Assembly: GCA_903642325.1 (NCBI GenBank)
Contig: CAHJWM010000016.1
Span: 39,461 to 103,460, forward strand
DNA: 64,000 nucleotides
Source of the DNA: Myxococcales bacterium
GTDB taxonomy: Bacteria > Myxococcota_A > Polyangia > Polyangiales > Polyangiaceae
Reading direction: 5' to 3'
Shown here: piece after piece, positions 1-11,180 of the stretch
Position numbering within the stretch: position 1 is the stretch's first letter
Layout of the letters: each line of letters begins with the position of its first letter
Made by a program: the position numbers and the translations under genes
The notes under the pieces: model-generated
Told to the model about the DNA's origin: nothing
What the model saw: the letters and a program-made list of their open reading frames with translations, nothing else
The model's database searches: none

Positions 1-834
1 GAAATGGTCGTCGTCACGCGCGTCGCCAGCCGCGACGGTGCCCTCGATGGCGGGGCGCGCGGCGCGGCCGTCGGCGAAGAAGGAATTTTCGCGCTGAGCC
101 TTGTACTTGGGCTGCGAATCCATGTCCTGAATCAGGTGGATGCGCGGGCTCGAGCTCTTCGTGTAACGCGCCTTTGCGGCCAAGGCGAACGGAACTACCG
201 ACGCGACCGCGAAAATAATCAGGCCGTAGACAAGACCCGTCGGCATTCGCTCGGGGGTAACACGGTCTTCGAGCACCGCCTCTACCGCCACCGGGTGCGT
301 GGTCGCGAGCAGCGCCCGCGTTTCGACGTCGTCGAACTTGGGGTCACTGGCTCGAATCAACAAGAAGAACTTATCGTCCGTGACGCGGGCGAAGCGACGA
401 ACCTGATCGAGCGGGTGAGAAGGTTCGGGCAGGTTGTTCAAGATCAACATGCCGACCAGCGTAGTGATCGCACTCAGCAGCACCGTCAGCTCGAACATGA
501 TCGGCACGTTTGCCGGAATGCTCCAAAATGGTTTGCCGCTGATGATCCAGGCGTAGTCGTGGGCATTCGTCCACCACTGGAGCAAGATCGCGCTGGCTAA
601 GCCGGTCAGGCCAGCGCCCAACGTGAACCAGGGCAGGATGGTCATCTTGATGCCCATCGCGTCGTCGATGCCATGCACTGCGAACGGCGTGTACGTGTCC
701 CACTTGGTGATACCCGCGGCGCGAATCTGCTTGGCGGCATGCAGAATCTGCGGCGGCGTGTCGTACTCGGCGAGCAAGCCGTGCACCGGCGGCGGGCTCG
801 ACTTGACGCTGTGTTTCTTGTGCTCGTCGCTCAT
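1..834 (-). CDS. actDE: ActD-ActE fusion of alternative complex III (partial, runs off window)
   Basis: The frame is open from an ATG at 834 to the window edge (278 residues seen, C-terminus missing). Residues 1 to about 190 match ActD (DUF3341): a soluble N-terminus beginning MSDEHKKHSVK, then two membrane helices around a GAGLTGLASAILLQWW stretch and a VLLSAITTLVGMLIL stretch. A third hydrophobic segment (YGLIIFAVASVVPFAL) leads into DMDSQPKY and SFFADGRAARPAIEGTVA, which is the usual N-terminal signature of the mono-heme cytochrome ActE. ActD and ActE are normally separate genes; here they are read as one protein. It lies 8 bp after actC in the same operon. The heme motif expected in the ActE half is outside the window. 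Confidence 0.85.
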   Translation of the reverse strand, partial: MSDEHKKHSVKSSPPPVHGLLAEYDTPPQILHAAKQIRAAGITKWDTYTPFAVHGIDDAMGIKMTILPWFTLGAGLTGLASAILLQWWTNAHDYAWIISGKPFWSIPANVPIMFELTVLLSAITTLVGMLILNNLPEPSHPLDQVRRFARVTDDKFFLLIRASDPKFDDVETRALLATTHPVAVEAVLEDRVTPERMPTGLVYGLIIFAVASVVPFALAAKARYTKSSSPRIHLIQDMDSQPKYKAQRENSFFADGRAARPAIEGTVAAGDARDDDHF

Positions 835-842
835 GTTCGTTC

Positions 843-2210
843 TCAATGGTCGCCGTGCGCCAAGCCGGCCGGGCTGAACGCTTTGACTTCGGACATCGCC
901 ACCATCGGTAGGTAGCGGCAGAACAGCAGGAACAAGGTGAAAAAGAGGCCAAAGCTCCCGCCGAGGGTCATCAAGTCGACCGGGGTTGGCACGAAGTAAC
1001 CCCAGCTCGACGGCAAGAAGTCGCGGCTGAGCGAGGTGCAGATGATGACGAAGCGTTCGAACCACATCCCCACGTTCACGATCAGGCCGATGATCAGCGT
1101 GGCCCACGGGTTCCTGCGCACCTGCGGGAACCAATGCAGCTGTGGGAAGAGCACATTGCAGCTAATCATCGTCCAGTACGCCCAACCGTACGGGCCGAAA
1201 GCGCGGTTGACGAACGTGAAGACCTCGTACTTGTTGCCCGAGTACCAGGCGACGAAGAACTCCATACCGTACGCGTAACCGACGATCAGGCCAGTAGCCA
1301 TGATCACCTTGTTCATCAGCTCGAGGTGCCGAATGGTGATGATGCGCTTCAGGCCGAAAAACTGGCGGGCGGGGACGGCGAGGGTGACCACCATCGCGAA
1401 GCCGCCGAAGATGGCCCCGGCTACGAAGTAGGGCGGAAAGATGGTGGTGTGCCAGCCCGGCAGCTGAGCGGTTGCGAAGTCGAAGGAGACGACCGAGTGC
1501 ACGCTGAGCACGAGGGGCGTGGCGAGCGCGGCGAGGATCAGATAAGCGCGCTCGTACACGTGCCACTGGCGCGAGGACCCGCGCCAACCCATGGCCACGA
1601 TGCCATACGCGACACGGCGCACGGTGGTGGTGGCGCGATCTCGAAAGGTCGCAAAATCCGGGATCATGCCCATGTACCAGAACAAAATGGAGACGGTGGC
1701 GTAGGTGCTCACGGCGAACACGTCCCACTCGAGCGGGCTCCGGAATTGCGGCCACATGTCCATCTGATTGGGGATGGGGAACATGTAGTAGGGCAGCCAG
1801 GGGCGGCCGATATGCATGCCCGGGAAGATGCCGGCGCACACGACGGCGAAGATCGTCATGGCCTCGGCGAAGCGATTGATCGCCGTGCGCCAGTTCTGAC
1901 GAAACAAGAACAGCACGGCGCTGATCAGAGTGCCGGCGTGACCGATACCGATCCAAAAGACGAAGTTTACGATCGGAAAACCCCAGGCGACCGGCATCAT
2001 GTTGCCCCAGGCGCCGATGCCATTCCAGATCACGTAGCCCAGGCTGCCCAGAAACATCAGCAGCAGGAGCTGCGCGAAGCCGAAGGCGATGTACCAGGCG
2101 CGCGGCGGCGTCGCGGTCTCGGCAATGCGCGTCACGTTGTCCGTGATGCGCGCGAACATGTTGTCGCCAGCGGGCGGCGCTTCGAATGGGTTCACGTCGC
2201 TGATTGCCAT
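843..2210 (-). CDS. actC: ActC, NrfD/PsrC-like quinol-binding membrane subunit of alternative complex III
   Basis: A 455-residue polytopic protein of the NrfD/PsrC family, with about ten hydrophobic helices. Typical stretches include the N-terminal [19 protein letters not shown] and the [19 protein letters not shown] loop. In alternative complex III, ActC anchors the iron-sulfur subunit ActB and contributes a quinol site, so that the complex oxidises menaquinol or ubiquinol and passes electrons to cytochrome c or an oxidase. The ATG at 2210 is only 3 bp after the actB stop and the stop is 8 bp before actDE, so translational coupling is likely. Length is normal for the family. Confidence 0.95.
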   Translation of the reverse strand: MAISDVNPFEAPPAGDNMFARITDNVTRIAETATPPRAWYIAFGFAQLLLLMFLGSLGYVIWNGIGAWGNMMPVAWGFPIVNFVFWIGIGHAGTLISAVLFLFRQNWRTAINRFAEAMTIFAVVCAGIFPGMHIGRPWLPYYMFPIPNQMDMWPQFRSPLEWDVFAVSTYATVSILFWYMGMIPDFATFRDRATTTVRRVAYGIVAMGWRGSSRQWHVYERAYLILAALATPLVLSVHSVVSFDFATAQLPGWHTTIFPPYFVAGAIFGGFAMVVTLAVPARQFFGLKRIITIRHLELMNKVIMATGLIVGYAYGMEFFVAWYSGNKYEVFTFVNRAFGPYGWAYWTMISCNVLFPQLHWFPQVRRNPWATLIIGLIVNVGMWFERFVIICTSLSRDFLPSSWGYFVPTPVDLMTLGGSFGLFFTLFLLFCRYLPMVAMSEVKAFSPAGLAHGDH

Positions 2211-2213
2211 GGA

Positions 2214-5380
<3,167 letters not shown>

Positions 5381-5393
<13 letters not shown>

Positions 5394-6031
5394 GTCGAAC
5401 AGTCGGTAGGGGGATTGATGTGATTTTTCGCGCGAAAAGCCTTGCCAAACGCGACTGGGTCGCCCGGCGGTGCCCAAGTCATGTTGGTGACCTCTTCGGG
5501 GGGCCGAAGGTTTTTTTCCGGCTCGCGATGGCAATCTAGACACCAGCCCATGCTGAGCGGCTCGTGCTGGTAGACCTGCTCCATTTGGTCGACGCGACCG
5601 TGGCAGGTCACGCAACCGACGCCGCGCGTAACGTGTGCGCTGTGGTTGAAGTAAGCGTAGTCCGGTAGGTCATGGACCTTGATCCACTCGACGGCCTTAC
5701 CCGTCGCATAGCTTTCGCGGATGGGTGCGAGCTTGGGGCTCGTCGTCCAAACCTTGCTATGACAATTCATGCACGTCTGCGCCGGGGGCACGGCCGCGTG
5801 CGAGCTGTCCTCGACGGTGTTGTGACAGTACCGGCAGTCGATGCCGAGCTGGCCGGCGTGCAGCGCATGACTGTACGGCACGGGTTGCTCGGGCATGTAC
5901 CCGACATCAGTAGTTTTTGGGGAGGCTCCGTACCAGATCAGCCCGATCAGGTAGAGTGGCGCGACTCCAAGCACTACCCCGGCGATCTGCCGAGTTTTAT
6001 TGGCCCAGCGCGGGAATACGAACAGATTCAT
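5381..6031 (-). CDS. actA: ActA, pentaheme cytochrome c subunit of alternative complex III
   Basis: A 216-residue protein with an N-terminal hydrophobic anchor (around IAGVVLGVAPLYLIGLIWY) and five heme c motifs in order: CRYCH, CMNCH, CVTCH, CLDCH and CSTCH, the last at the extreme C-terminus. It is the first gene of the operon. I chose the ATG at 6031, which gives the usual MNLFVFPRWANK start; in-frame GTG and TTG codons lie just upstream at 6034 and 6037. It overlaps actB by 13 bp. The protein sits on the outer face of the cytoplasmic membrane and takes electrons from ActB. Confidence 0.95.
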
Positions 6032-6644
6032 CACCAAAACCGTGATTTTTCGCGCGCGCTTCGCCGGGCGCCGAGCGAATTCGTGAGGAGGGTGGGAGCA
6101 TTGGCGAGGCCGAAACCGGTTCGGACGGATCCCTTCACCCGTGGGGCTCGAAATGTCGAAGGCCGGGCCTCTGGGTTTGCCCGTGGTGCCGCAAGGAGCG
6201 AACGGGTCCGCGCGCCTACGGAGTCGTTCCGCCTGCGCGTGCGCGCTTATGCGCTACCACCCAAAAAATGTAAATGAGTAGCGCTTTTCGCACCGCGCAA
6301 AACGTGCGCAACCATACATAATCGTTGAAGATTATCTCATTGCGCAGTGCGCCGCATGGCCGCCTTTTAGGGCGCCAATCGAAGCGGCGGTCGATGGTCT
6401 CCAAAAGCCGCAGCTCATGGACGTCCGGGATGAGCGACTAGCGCGCCGCCCCGGGCAGATTACGGAGTCCGACGGGGCCCACGGCCTAAGCGGCGTGGAA
6501 TCCCCCTGGCCGAGCTAGGCAAGCGCAGAGCGCGTACTCCTGGCCGTTCCCGACGACGCCGAGTGGTTCCAAGGGGGTTACGCGGGATCGACGAGATGCG
6601 CCACCCTGCTGGATAACGCCAGCGCGCCGGAATCGAGCAGTGCT
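6032..6644. other. Intergenic region upstream of actA and downstream of the sigma factor gene
   Basis: This is 613 bp with no convincing gene. A less GC-rich stretch at about 6255-6345 lies upstream of the act operon and is the likely place for its promoter, but I could not assign -35 and -10 boxes with confidence. A short GCTGG/CCAGC hairpin at 6608-6623, just past the sigma factor stop, has no T-tract. Confidence 0.5.
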
Positions 6645-8294
6645 TCAGAAATCGCGCATTTGGCGGCGAATCTTACCGATGGCCTGCTCTTGCAGCTGCC
6701 GAATGCGCTCGCGGGAAAGATTGTACTTGTCGCCGATCTCTTTCAACGTGAGCTCGTCCTCGTTGTCGAGGCCGAACCGCCAGCGGATAATCCGCGACTC
6801 AATCGGCGTAAGGGTGTCGAGCAAGCGCTTCACTTCTTCAGCCCACTTTTGATTCGCCAGGCTCTCGTACGGAGACAGCGAATTTTCTTCCACCAAGAAA
6901 TCGATGAAGCGCCGGCCGTCCTCGTCCCCGACCGGGCGGTCGAGCGAAAATGGGGTGTCCGCGTATAGGTCCCGAACTTTGTCGAGCTTGTCCCGCGGCA
7001 CGCCGGTTTCCTTCTCGAGCTCTTCGATCGAAGGCTCCTTGCCGGTCCGGGCGATAATCGTCTGCGTAGCGCGAGCGACGCGGTTGTACGTATCCAGCAT
7101 GTGCACGGGAATGCGTACAGCCCGGCCCTTATCGGCCAACGCGCGGCTGATGGCATGCCGAATCCACCACGAGGCATACGTCGAAAATCGGTACCCGCGC
7201 GCGTGGTCGAAGCGCTCGACCGCTTTCATGAGGCCGATATTGCCCTCCTGAATCAGGTCGATGAGCGGCAAACGGCCGCGGTTATAGCGCCGCGCGATAC
7301 TGACGACGAGGCGCAAATTGGCTTTTACGAAGCGGTTTTTCGCATGCCGTTGCAAGGTGTCGGTGTGCTTCACGCGCTCGACATAACGGCGGTAAGCTTG
7401 GGTATCCGGCACGACCACGCGCTCCGGATCTTCCTCTGGGGCGTCGTTCACCACGTCGCGTGCGGCGCGGTTTGCGTTCGACATCCAGATGCGATCCGAA
7501 TCCGGAAGGCGAATATCGCGCGCCAATGACTCGCTGAGATCGCCCCATTGCCGCAGCTGGTCCGCGTGCAGTTTCGATCGCTGCTTGCGGTAGACCTTGC
7601 TGAGCTTGCGAAGCTCAGCGACCTGACCGAGCTCCGGCCGTTCTTCCGGATTCAGCGAGCCGACATCCCGCTCTAGTTGCTCGAGCACATGCTCGGCCGC
7701 TGGAATGTAGGCGAGCAGAGCTGCCCAGTGGTCGACCTCGGCGCCCTCGACGGCTTGCGCCGCTTGCAGCTCCTCGTCCGGACCCATGACCTGGTGCGTG
7801 GCCATCTCTCGGAAATAACGAGACAGCATCGAATCGCTAGAGCCGTCGATCACGGCTGCGGCGGGCGCCTCCGAGGCGAAGCCACCCGCGTCAGCGGCGA
7901 GATCCGGCGTTTCCTCCGGCCCGTCCTCCGAGGACGAAGGCTCGCCCGCCCCTTTCGGCGACCGACGAACGGCTGTGTCCTCCGCAGCGTCTTCACGGTA
8001 CTCTTGGGTCGTGTCTTTCGCGGGAGCGGTCTTGTTGGACATGGCTGCCTTGCCTGGGGTGGAAGGGCGACTAGAACTAGATGAGCTGCCCGGCTTCGAA
8101 CGCGCGCCAGATTCTGGAGAACGCGCGGGGTCTGCCGGGCCGGTGTTCGTCACTGAGTCTGTTTTCAGCAAGTTGCGTGCCGGTAATTTGCTCGACGGCT
8201 TGTCGGCTCCCTTACTGAGATGCGCGCCGGGCCTCAGTTTTTTCGCGCCGGTTTGGGCGGCCAGCGTTTTAATTTGGGGAGCGCGGGTAGTCAT
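6645..8294 (-). CDS. Group-2 sigma-70 family RNA polymerase sigma factor with long low-complexity N-terminus
   Basis: The 549-residue protein has region 1.2 ([14 protein letters not shown], about 155-185), region 2 with [29 protein letters not shown] and [10 protein letters not shown], region 3, and a C-terminal region 4 helix-turn-helix ending [18 protein letters not shown]. It directs RNA polymerase to promoters. The RpoH-specific box is absent, and residues 1-150 are Ser/Pro/Ala/Glu-rich rather than a true region 1.1, so I read it as a group-2 (SigB/SigC-like or stress-type) factor and not the housekeeping RpoD. About 125 residues rich in charged amino acids separate regions 1.2 and 2. The start is uncertain: an in-frame ATG at 8042 would remove 84 low-complexity residues. 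Confidence 0.85.
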   Translation of the reverse strand: MTTRAPQIKTLAAQTGAKKLRPGAHLSKGADKPSSKLPARNLLKTDSVTNTGPADPARSPESGARSKPGSSSSSSRPSTPGKAAMSNKTAPAKDTTQEYREDAAEDTAVRRSPKGAGEPSSSEDGPEETPDLAADAGGFASEAPAAAVIDGSSDSMLSRYFREMATHQVMGPDEELQAAQAVEGAEVDHWAALLAYIPAAEHVLEQLERDVGSLNPEERPELGQVAELRKLSKVYRKQRSKLHADQLRQWGDLSESLARDIRLPDSDRIWMSNANRAARDVVNDAPEEDPERVVVPDTQAYRRYVERVKHTDTLQRHAKNRFVKANLRLVVSIARRYNRGRLPLIDLIQEGNIGLMKAVERFDHARGYRFSTYASWWIRHAISRALADKGRAVRIPVHMLDTYNRVARATQTIIARTGKEPSIEELEKETGVPRDKLDKVRDLYADTPFSLDRPVGDEDGRRFIDFLVEENSLSPYESLANQKWAEEVKRLLDTLTPIESRIIRWRFGLDNEDELTLKEIGDKYNLSRERIRQLQEQAIGKIRRQMRDF

Positions 8295-8811
8295 TGTCGA
8301 ATCGGGGTCGAAAGTCCTCTATTTACACTACGTTCAACTGGCCGAAACAGATTCAGCGATTTCATCGGCCGAAGGGCCTATTTCGAGAATTTCCTCGAGT
8401 CGCCTTGACCGACGCCAAGCTCGAGGGAAGGAGCCCGCCCGTTAGACAATGTCTACGGTTGAATTGTTCCTGCTCGTTAGCGTTGGTCCCAAAATCGTTT
8501 TCTGATGTCAGGCTCCGCCGGCATTCAGTCAAGGTTTGCCGGCTAGAAACGCTGTAGGCATGCAGCACGATGCCCCGCAAGTTTTGCGATGTGAGCGCGG
8601 CACACGAGTTGGCAGCGAACGCGCATCCCTGATCGGAATGTCGCGCCGGTCACGTCGCGTCTAGGTCTTGGCATTCAGGCGACAGCGCGTGCGCGAACGT
8701 ATCAAGTGCCTGATCCGCGCGTGTTACTACTTGTTTCCAAGCCAGCGGCCTATTTCCAATCGGGGCTCGTCGCAAACTTGCGGCGGTCCAATCGGGGCCT
8801 GTCTCTCACCG
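8295..8811. other. Intergenic region between pheS and the sigma factor gene
   Basis: This 517 bp stretch has no supported gene and, in particular, no pheT. It contains two exact copies of TCCAATCGGGGC (8755-8766 and 8787-8798) flanking a hairpin, and a related TCGAATCGGGGTC at 8297-8309 just before the sigma factor start. The sigma factor promoter should lie in this interval. Confidence 0.45.
8768..8785 (-). terminator. Hairpin 27 bp after pheS (possible terminator or processing site)
   Basis: CGTCGCAA and TTGCGGCG pair around a 2-base loop, with one G-T wobble, giving an 8-bp stem. It is preceded and followed by the same 12-bp repeat. There is no T-run on either side, so intrinsic termination is doubtful. 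Confidence 0.3.
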
Positions 8812-9903
8812 TCAGAACTGCGCGACGAATCGCGGATCATTTTCGAACAAGAGACGGATATCCGGGATGTTGTAACGCAGCATGAGCACGCGTTCGACGC
8901 CCATACCAAAAGCAAACCCGGTGTACCTCTCAGGATCGATTCCGCAGTGCGTCAGAACGTCTGGGTGAATCATTCCGCAGCCCAAGATTTCGAGCCAGCC
9001 GGTGGCTTTGCAGACTCGGCATGTGGCCCGCGTGCCGTCATCTTCGCTGCAGAACACGCAGCCGACGTCGGCTTCGGCGCCAGGCTCGACGAACGGAAAG
9101 TAGCTCGGGCGGAAACGCACCGGCGTGCTCGGCCCATACAAGCGACGAGCGAACTCGGTGAGCACGCCTTTGAGCTCGGCGAAGCTCACGCTCTCGTCGA
9201 CGAGGAAGCCTTCGATCTGGTGGAACATCGGTGAGTGCGTCACGTCGTCGTCGCGCCGAAATACGCTGCCGCCGCTCACGATTGCCATGGGCGGAGTGTG
9301 CGTGCTCATCTCCCGAACTTGAACGTTGCTGGTGTGCGTGCGCAAAAGAACGCGAGCATCGCTGGGTGCACCAGTGACCTTCACCCAGAAGCTGTCCTGC
9401 ATGTCCGTCGCGGGGTGGTCGGGCGGGAACGCAAGCTTCGTGAAGTTGTGTTCTTCGAGCTCGATCTGCGGACCCCAAGCGACCTCGAACCCGAGCGAGC
9501 GAAAGATGTCCAAGATCTCGTTGCTGACCTGCGTGATGGGGTGCAAGTGCCCACGCTCCGCAGATCGCCCGGGGAGGCTCATATCGAAGGGCGCCGCGTT
9601 CAGATCCGCCGCTCTCAGCGCACTCGTGATCGCGCTCAGGCGTGCTTCGAACGCGAGCTCGACTTCCGCGCGAACCCCATTCACGCGCTCCCCCAAAGCG
9701 CGGCGCTGGTCCGCAGGCGCTTGACCCAAGCCGCGCAAAATGGCGGTGAGCTCGCCCTTTTTGCCGAGGATCTCCGCGCGCGCGAAGCGCAGCTCCTGTT
9801 CGGTCGCGGCTGTACCGAACGCGGCAACTGCGCGCGGACCAAACGCCGCGAGGCTTGCCTCGATCCGGAGCTCGCCGTCGGACGAACCAGAGTCAGACGA
9901 CAC
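8812..9903 (-). CDS. pheS: Phenylalanyl-tRNA synthetase alpha subunit
   Basis: This 363-residue class II synthetase subunit charges tRNA(Phe) together with PheT. Visible signatures are HPITQVSNEILDIF and NFTKLAFPPDHPATD, motif 2 (LLRTHTSNVQVR), the substrate-site run FRPSYFPFVEPGAEADV and motif 3 (GFAFGMGVERVLMLRY). It starts with GTG, 15 bp after rplT in the rpmI-rplT-pheS operon. In most bacteria pheT follows directly; here it is absent and 517 bp of non-coding DNA follows, so the beta subunit must be encoded elsewhere. Confidence 0.95.
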   Translation of the reverse strand: MSSDSGSSDGELRIEASLAAFGPRAVAAFGTAATEQELRFARAEILGKKGELTAILRGLGQAPADQRRALGERVNGVRAEVELAFEARLSAITSALRAADLNAAPFDMSLPGRSAERGHLHPITQVSNEILDIFRSLGFEVAWGPQIELEEHNFTKLAFPPDHPATDMQDSFWVKVTGAPSDARVLLRTHTSNVQVREMSTHTPPMAIVSGGSVFRRDDDVTHSPMFHQIEGFLVDESVSFAELKGVLTEFARRLYGPSTPVRFRPSYFPFVEPGAEADVGCVFCSEDDGTRATCRVCKATGWLEILGCGMIHPDVLTHCGIDPERYTGFAFGMGVERVLMLRYNIPDIRLLFENDPRFVAQF

Positions 9904-9918
9904 GGTGGCGGCCGCCGT

Positions 9919-10269
9919 TTACTTGCCCGTGGCCAATGCCGCGAGCTGCGTAAACGCGCCGGTGTCGTTAACGGCGATATCCGCGAGGATCTTCCGGTCG
10001 AGCTCCAGCCCGGACTTCTTCAGGCCCGAGATGAGGCGCGAATAGCTCGTGCCGTTGGCCCGAGCGGCCGCGTTGATGCGCGCAATCCAGAGCACCCGGA
10101 AATCTCGCTTGCGGAGCTTGCGTCCGGCGTAGGCGTACTGCCACGACTTCCACAAAACGCGCATCGCTTGGCGATAGCGGTTTTTGCGGCCTCCGAAAAA
10201 GCCTTCGACTTGGTCCAGCACGCGCTTGTGGCGGCGGCGGGGCGACGGACCTCGTTTGACGCGCGACAT
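9919..10269 (-). CDS. rplT: 50S ribosomal protein L20
   Basis: A 116-residue protein of normal L20 length, very basic at the N-terminus ([17 protein letters not shown]), with the conserved [19 protein letters not shown] and [17 protein letters not shown] blocks. It binds 23S rRNA early in 50S assembly, and in other bacteria it also represses its own operon. The ATG at 10269 has a good GGAGA ribosome site 9 bases upstream. It lies 29 bp after rpmI. Confidence 0.97.
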   Translation of the reverse strand: MSRVKRGPSPRRRHKRVLDQVEGFFGGRKNRYRQAMRVLWKSWQYAYAGRKLRKRDFRVLWIARINAAARANGTSYSRLISGLKKSGLELDRKILADIAVNDTGAFTQLAALATGK

Positions 10270-10298
10270 TTTAGATTCTCCTGAATTTCTGGCTCGGC

Positions 10299-10496
10299 TC
10301 ACCCATAGGGGAGCATGATCTTCACTCGATGTTCCATGGCCGAGTCGACCATATCGTTGTCGCGCAGACGCCGCCGGCGCTTGCGTGACTTCCCGATCAT
10401 GCCGTGCTGCGCATTGCCCTTCGGACGGCGAACGCGACCACTGCCGGTCACTTTGAAGCGCTTCGAGGCCGCTTTGTTGGTCTTCATCTTGGGCAT
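10299..10496 (-). CDS. rpmI: 50S ribosomal protein L35
   Basis: A 65-residue protein starting [18 protein letters not shown], with the basic [11 protein letters not shown] stretch typical of L35. It is the first gene of rpmI-rplT-pheS. infC, which normally precedes it, is not found upstream in this window. A GGAG ribosome site lies about 9 bases before the ATG. Confidence 0.97.
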   Translation of the reverse strand: MPKMKTNKAASKRFKVTGSGRVRRPKGNAQHGMIGKSRKRRRRLRDNDMVDSAMEHRVKIMLPYG

Positions 10497-11180
10497 GGCA
10501 AATTCGACTCCGAGTAGCGAGGGCGCTAACGCGCGTCGCCCTGCCGGCGTGCGGAGAACCGCAAAAGGGGCCGGGGGGCGGACTTATGAACGAAGCCTGG
10601 AAGCTCGTCAAGCCTTCGGCGCGGCGGCTTTCATGTTTCCATCGCTCTTCATGGCATGGCGACATGGCGCGACATGGCGCGGCGACTTCCAGGGCGGCTG
10701 GTCCGGTACCTCGGGTGAAAATCCCGCGCGGCCGAGCCGGGATCTAGCCACTCGAGCGCGGAAACACCGCATCCCCGGGGTTTACGACTTAAAACAGGTT
10801 CGATAGCTGGCGGTGATGCAATTCGTCGCTTCGGCAGGACGAGCGCGTCGCCGCGACCGGGATCCGGGCAATAGCGAGGCCCGCGGTCCTGACCGCCGGC
10901 AAATCGTCGCTCCTGAAAAGTCCGGCCCGTTGGTAGTGAGTCCTCTTCCAACCCCCGGCCAGGGTCGACGGGTGCGAATACCCGCTACCGGCCAACTGCG
11001 GCTGTGGCTCGTGCGCGGGACGACGTTGTCGAATCGCGGCGTGCAGTCGGCATTCCCGCTGCCTCATGCAGCCGAAAGCGCCCGACGCGATTCCGAAACA
11101 AATTGTGGAACCAAGCGTTTTTTTCTGCTTCCGGTTTTTAGCGCGAGGCGCGGACAGGCGTGTGCTAAGGGCGCTGCTCG
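10497..11180. other. Divergent intergenic region between rpmI and carB
   Basis: This 684 bp stretch has no convincing gene on either strand; the open frames here are short, Arg-rich and lack recognisable motifs. It must hold the promoters for the ribosomal-protein operon (minus) and for carB (plus). Two exact tandem copies of GACATGGCGC lie at 10661-10680 in the rpmI leader, preceded by partial copies. A T-rich patch lies at about 11119-11127. Confidence 0.5.

Noticed and set aside
10605..10640. A further copy of the REP-like core (AGCCTTCGGCG) near rpmI
   Set aside because: Only 11 bases match and the GATKRATGGTC block is missing, so chance is likely.
10497..11180. Possible infC or small gene upstream of rpmI
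   Set aside because: No frame shows IF-3 motifs, and all frames here are short and Arg/Pro-rich.
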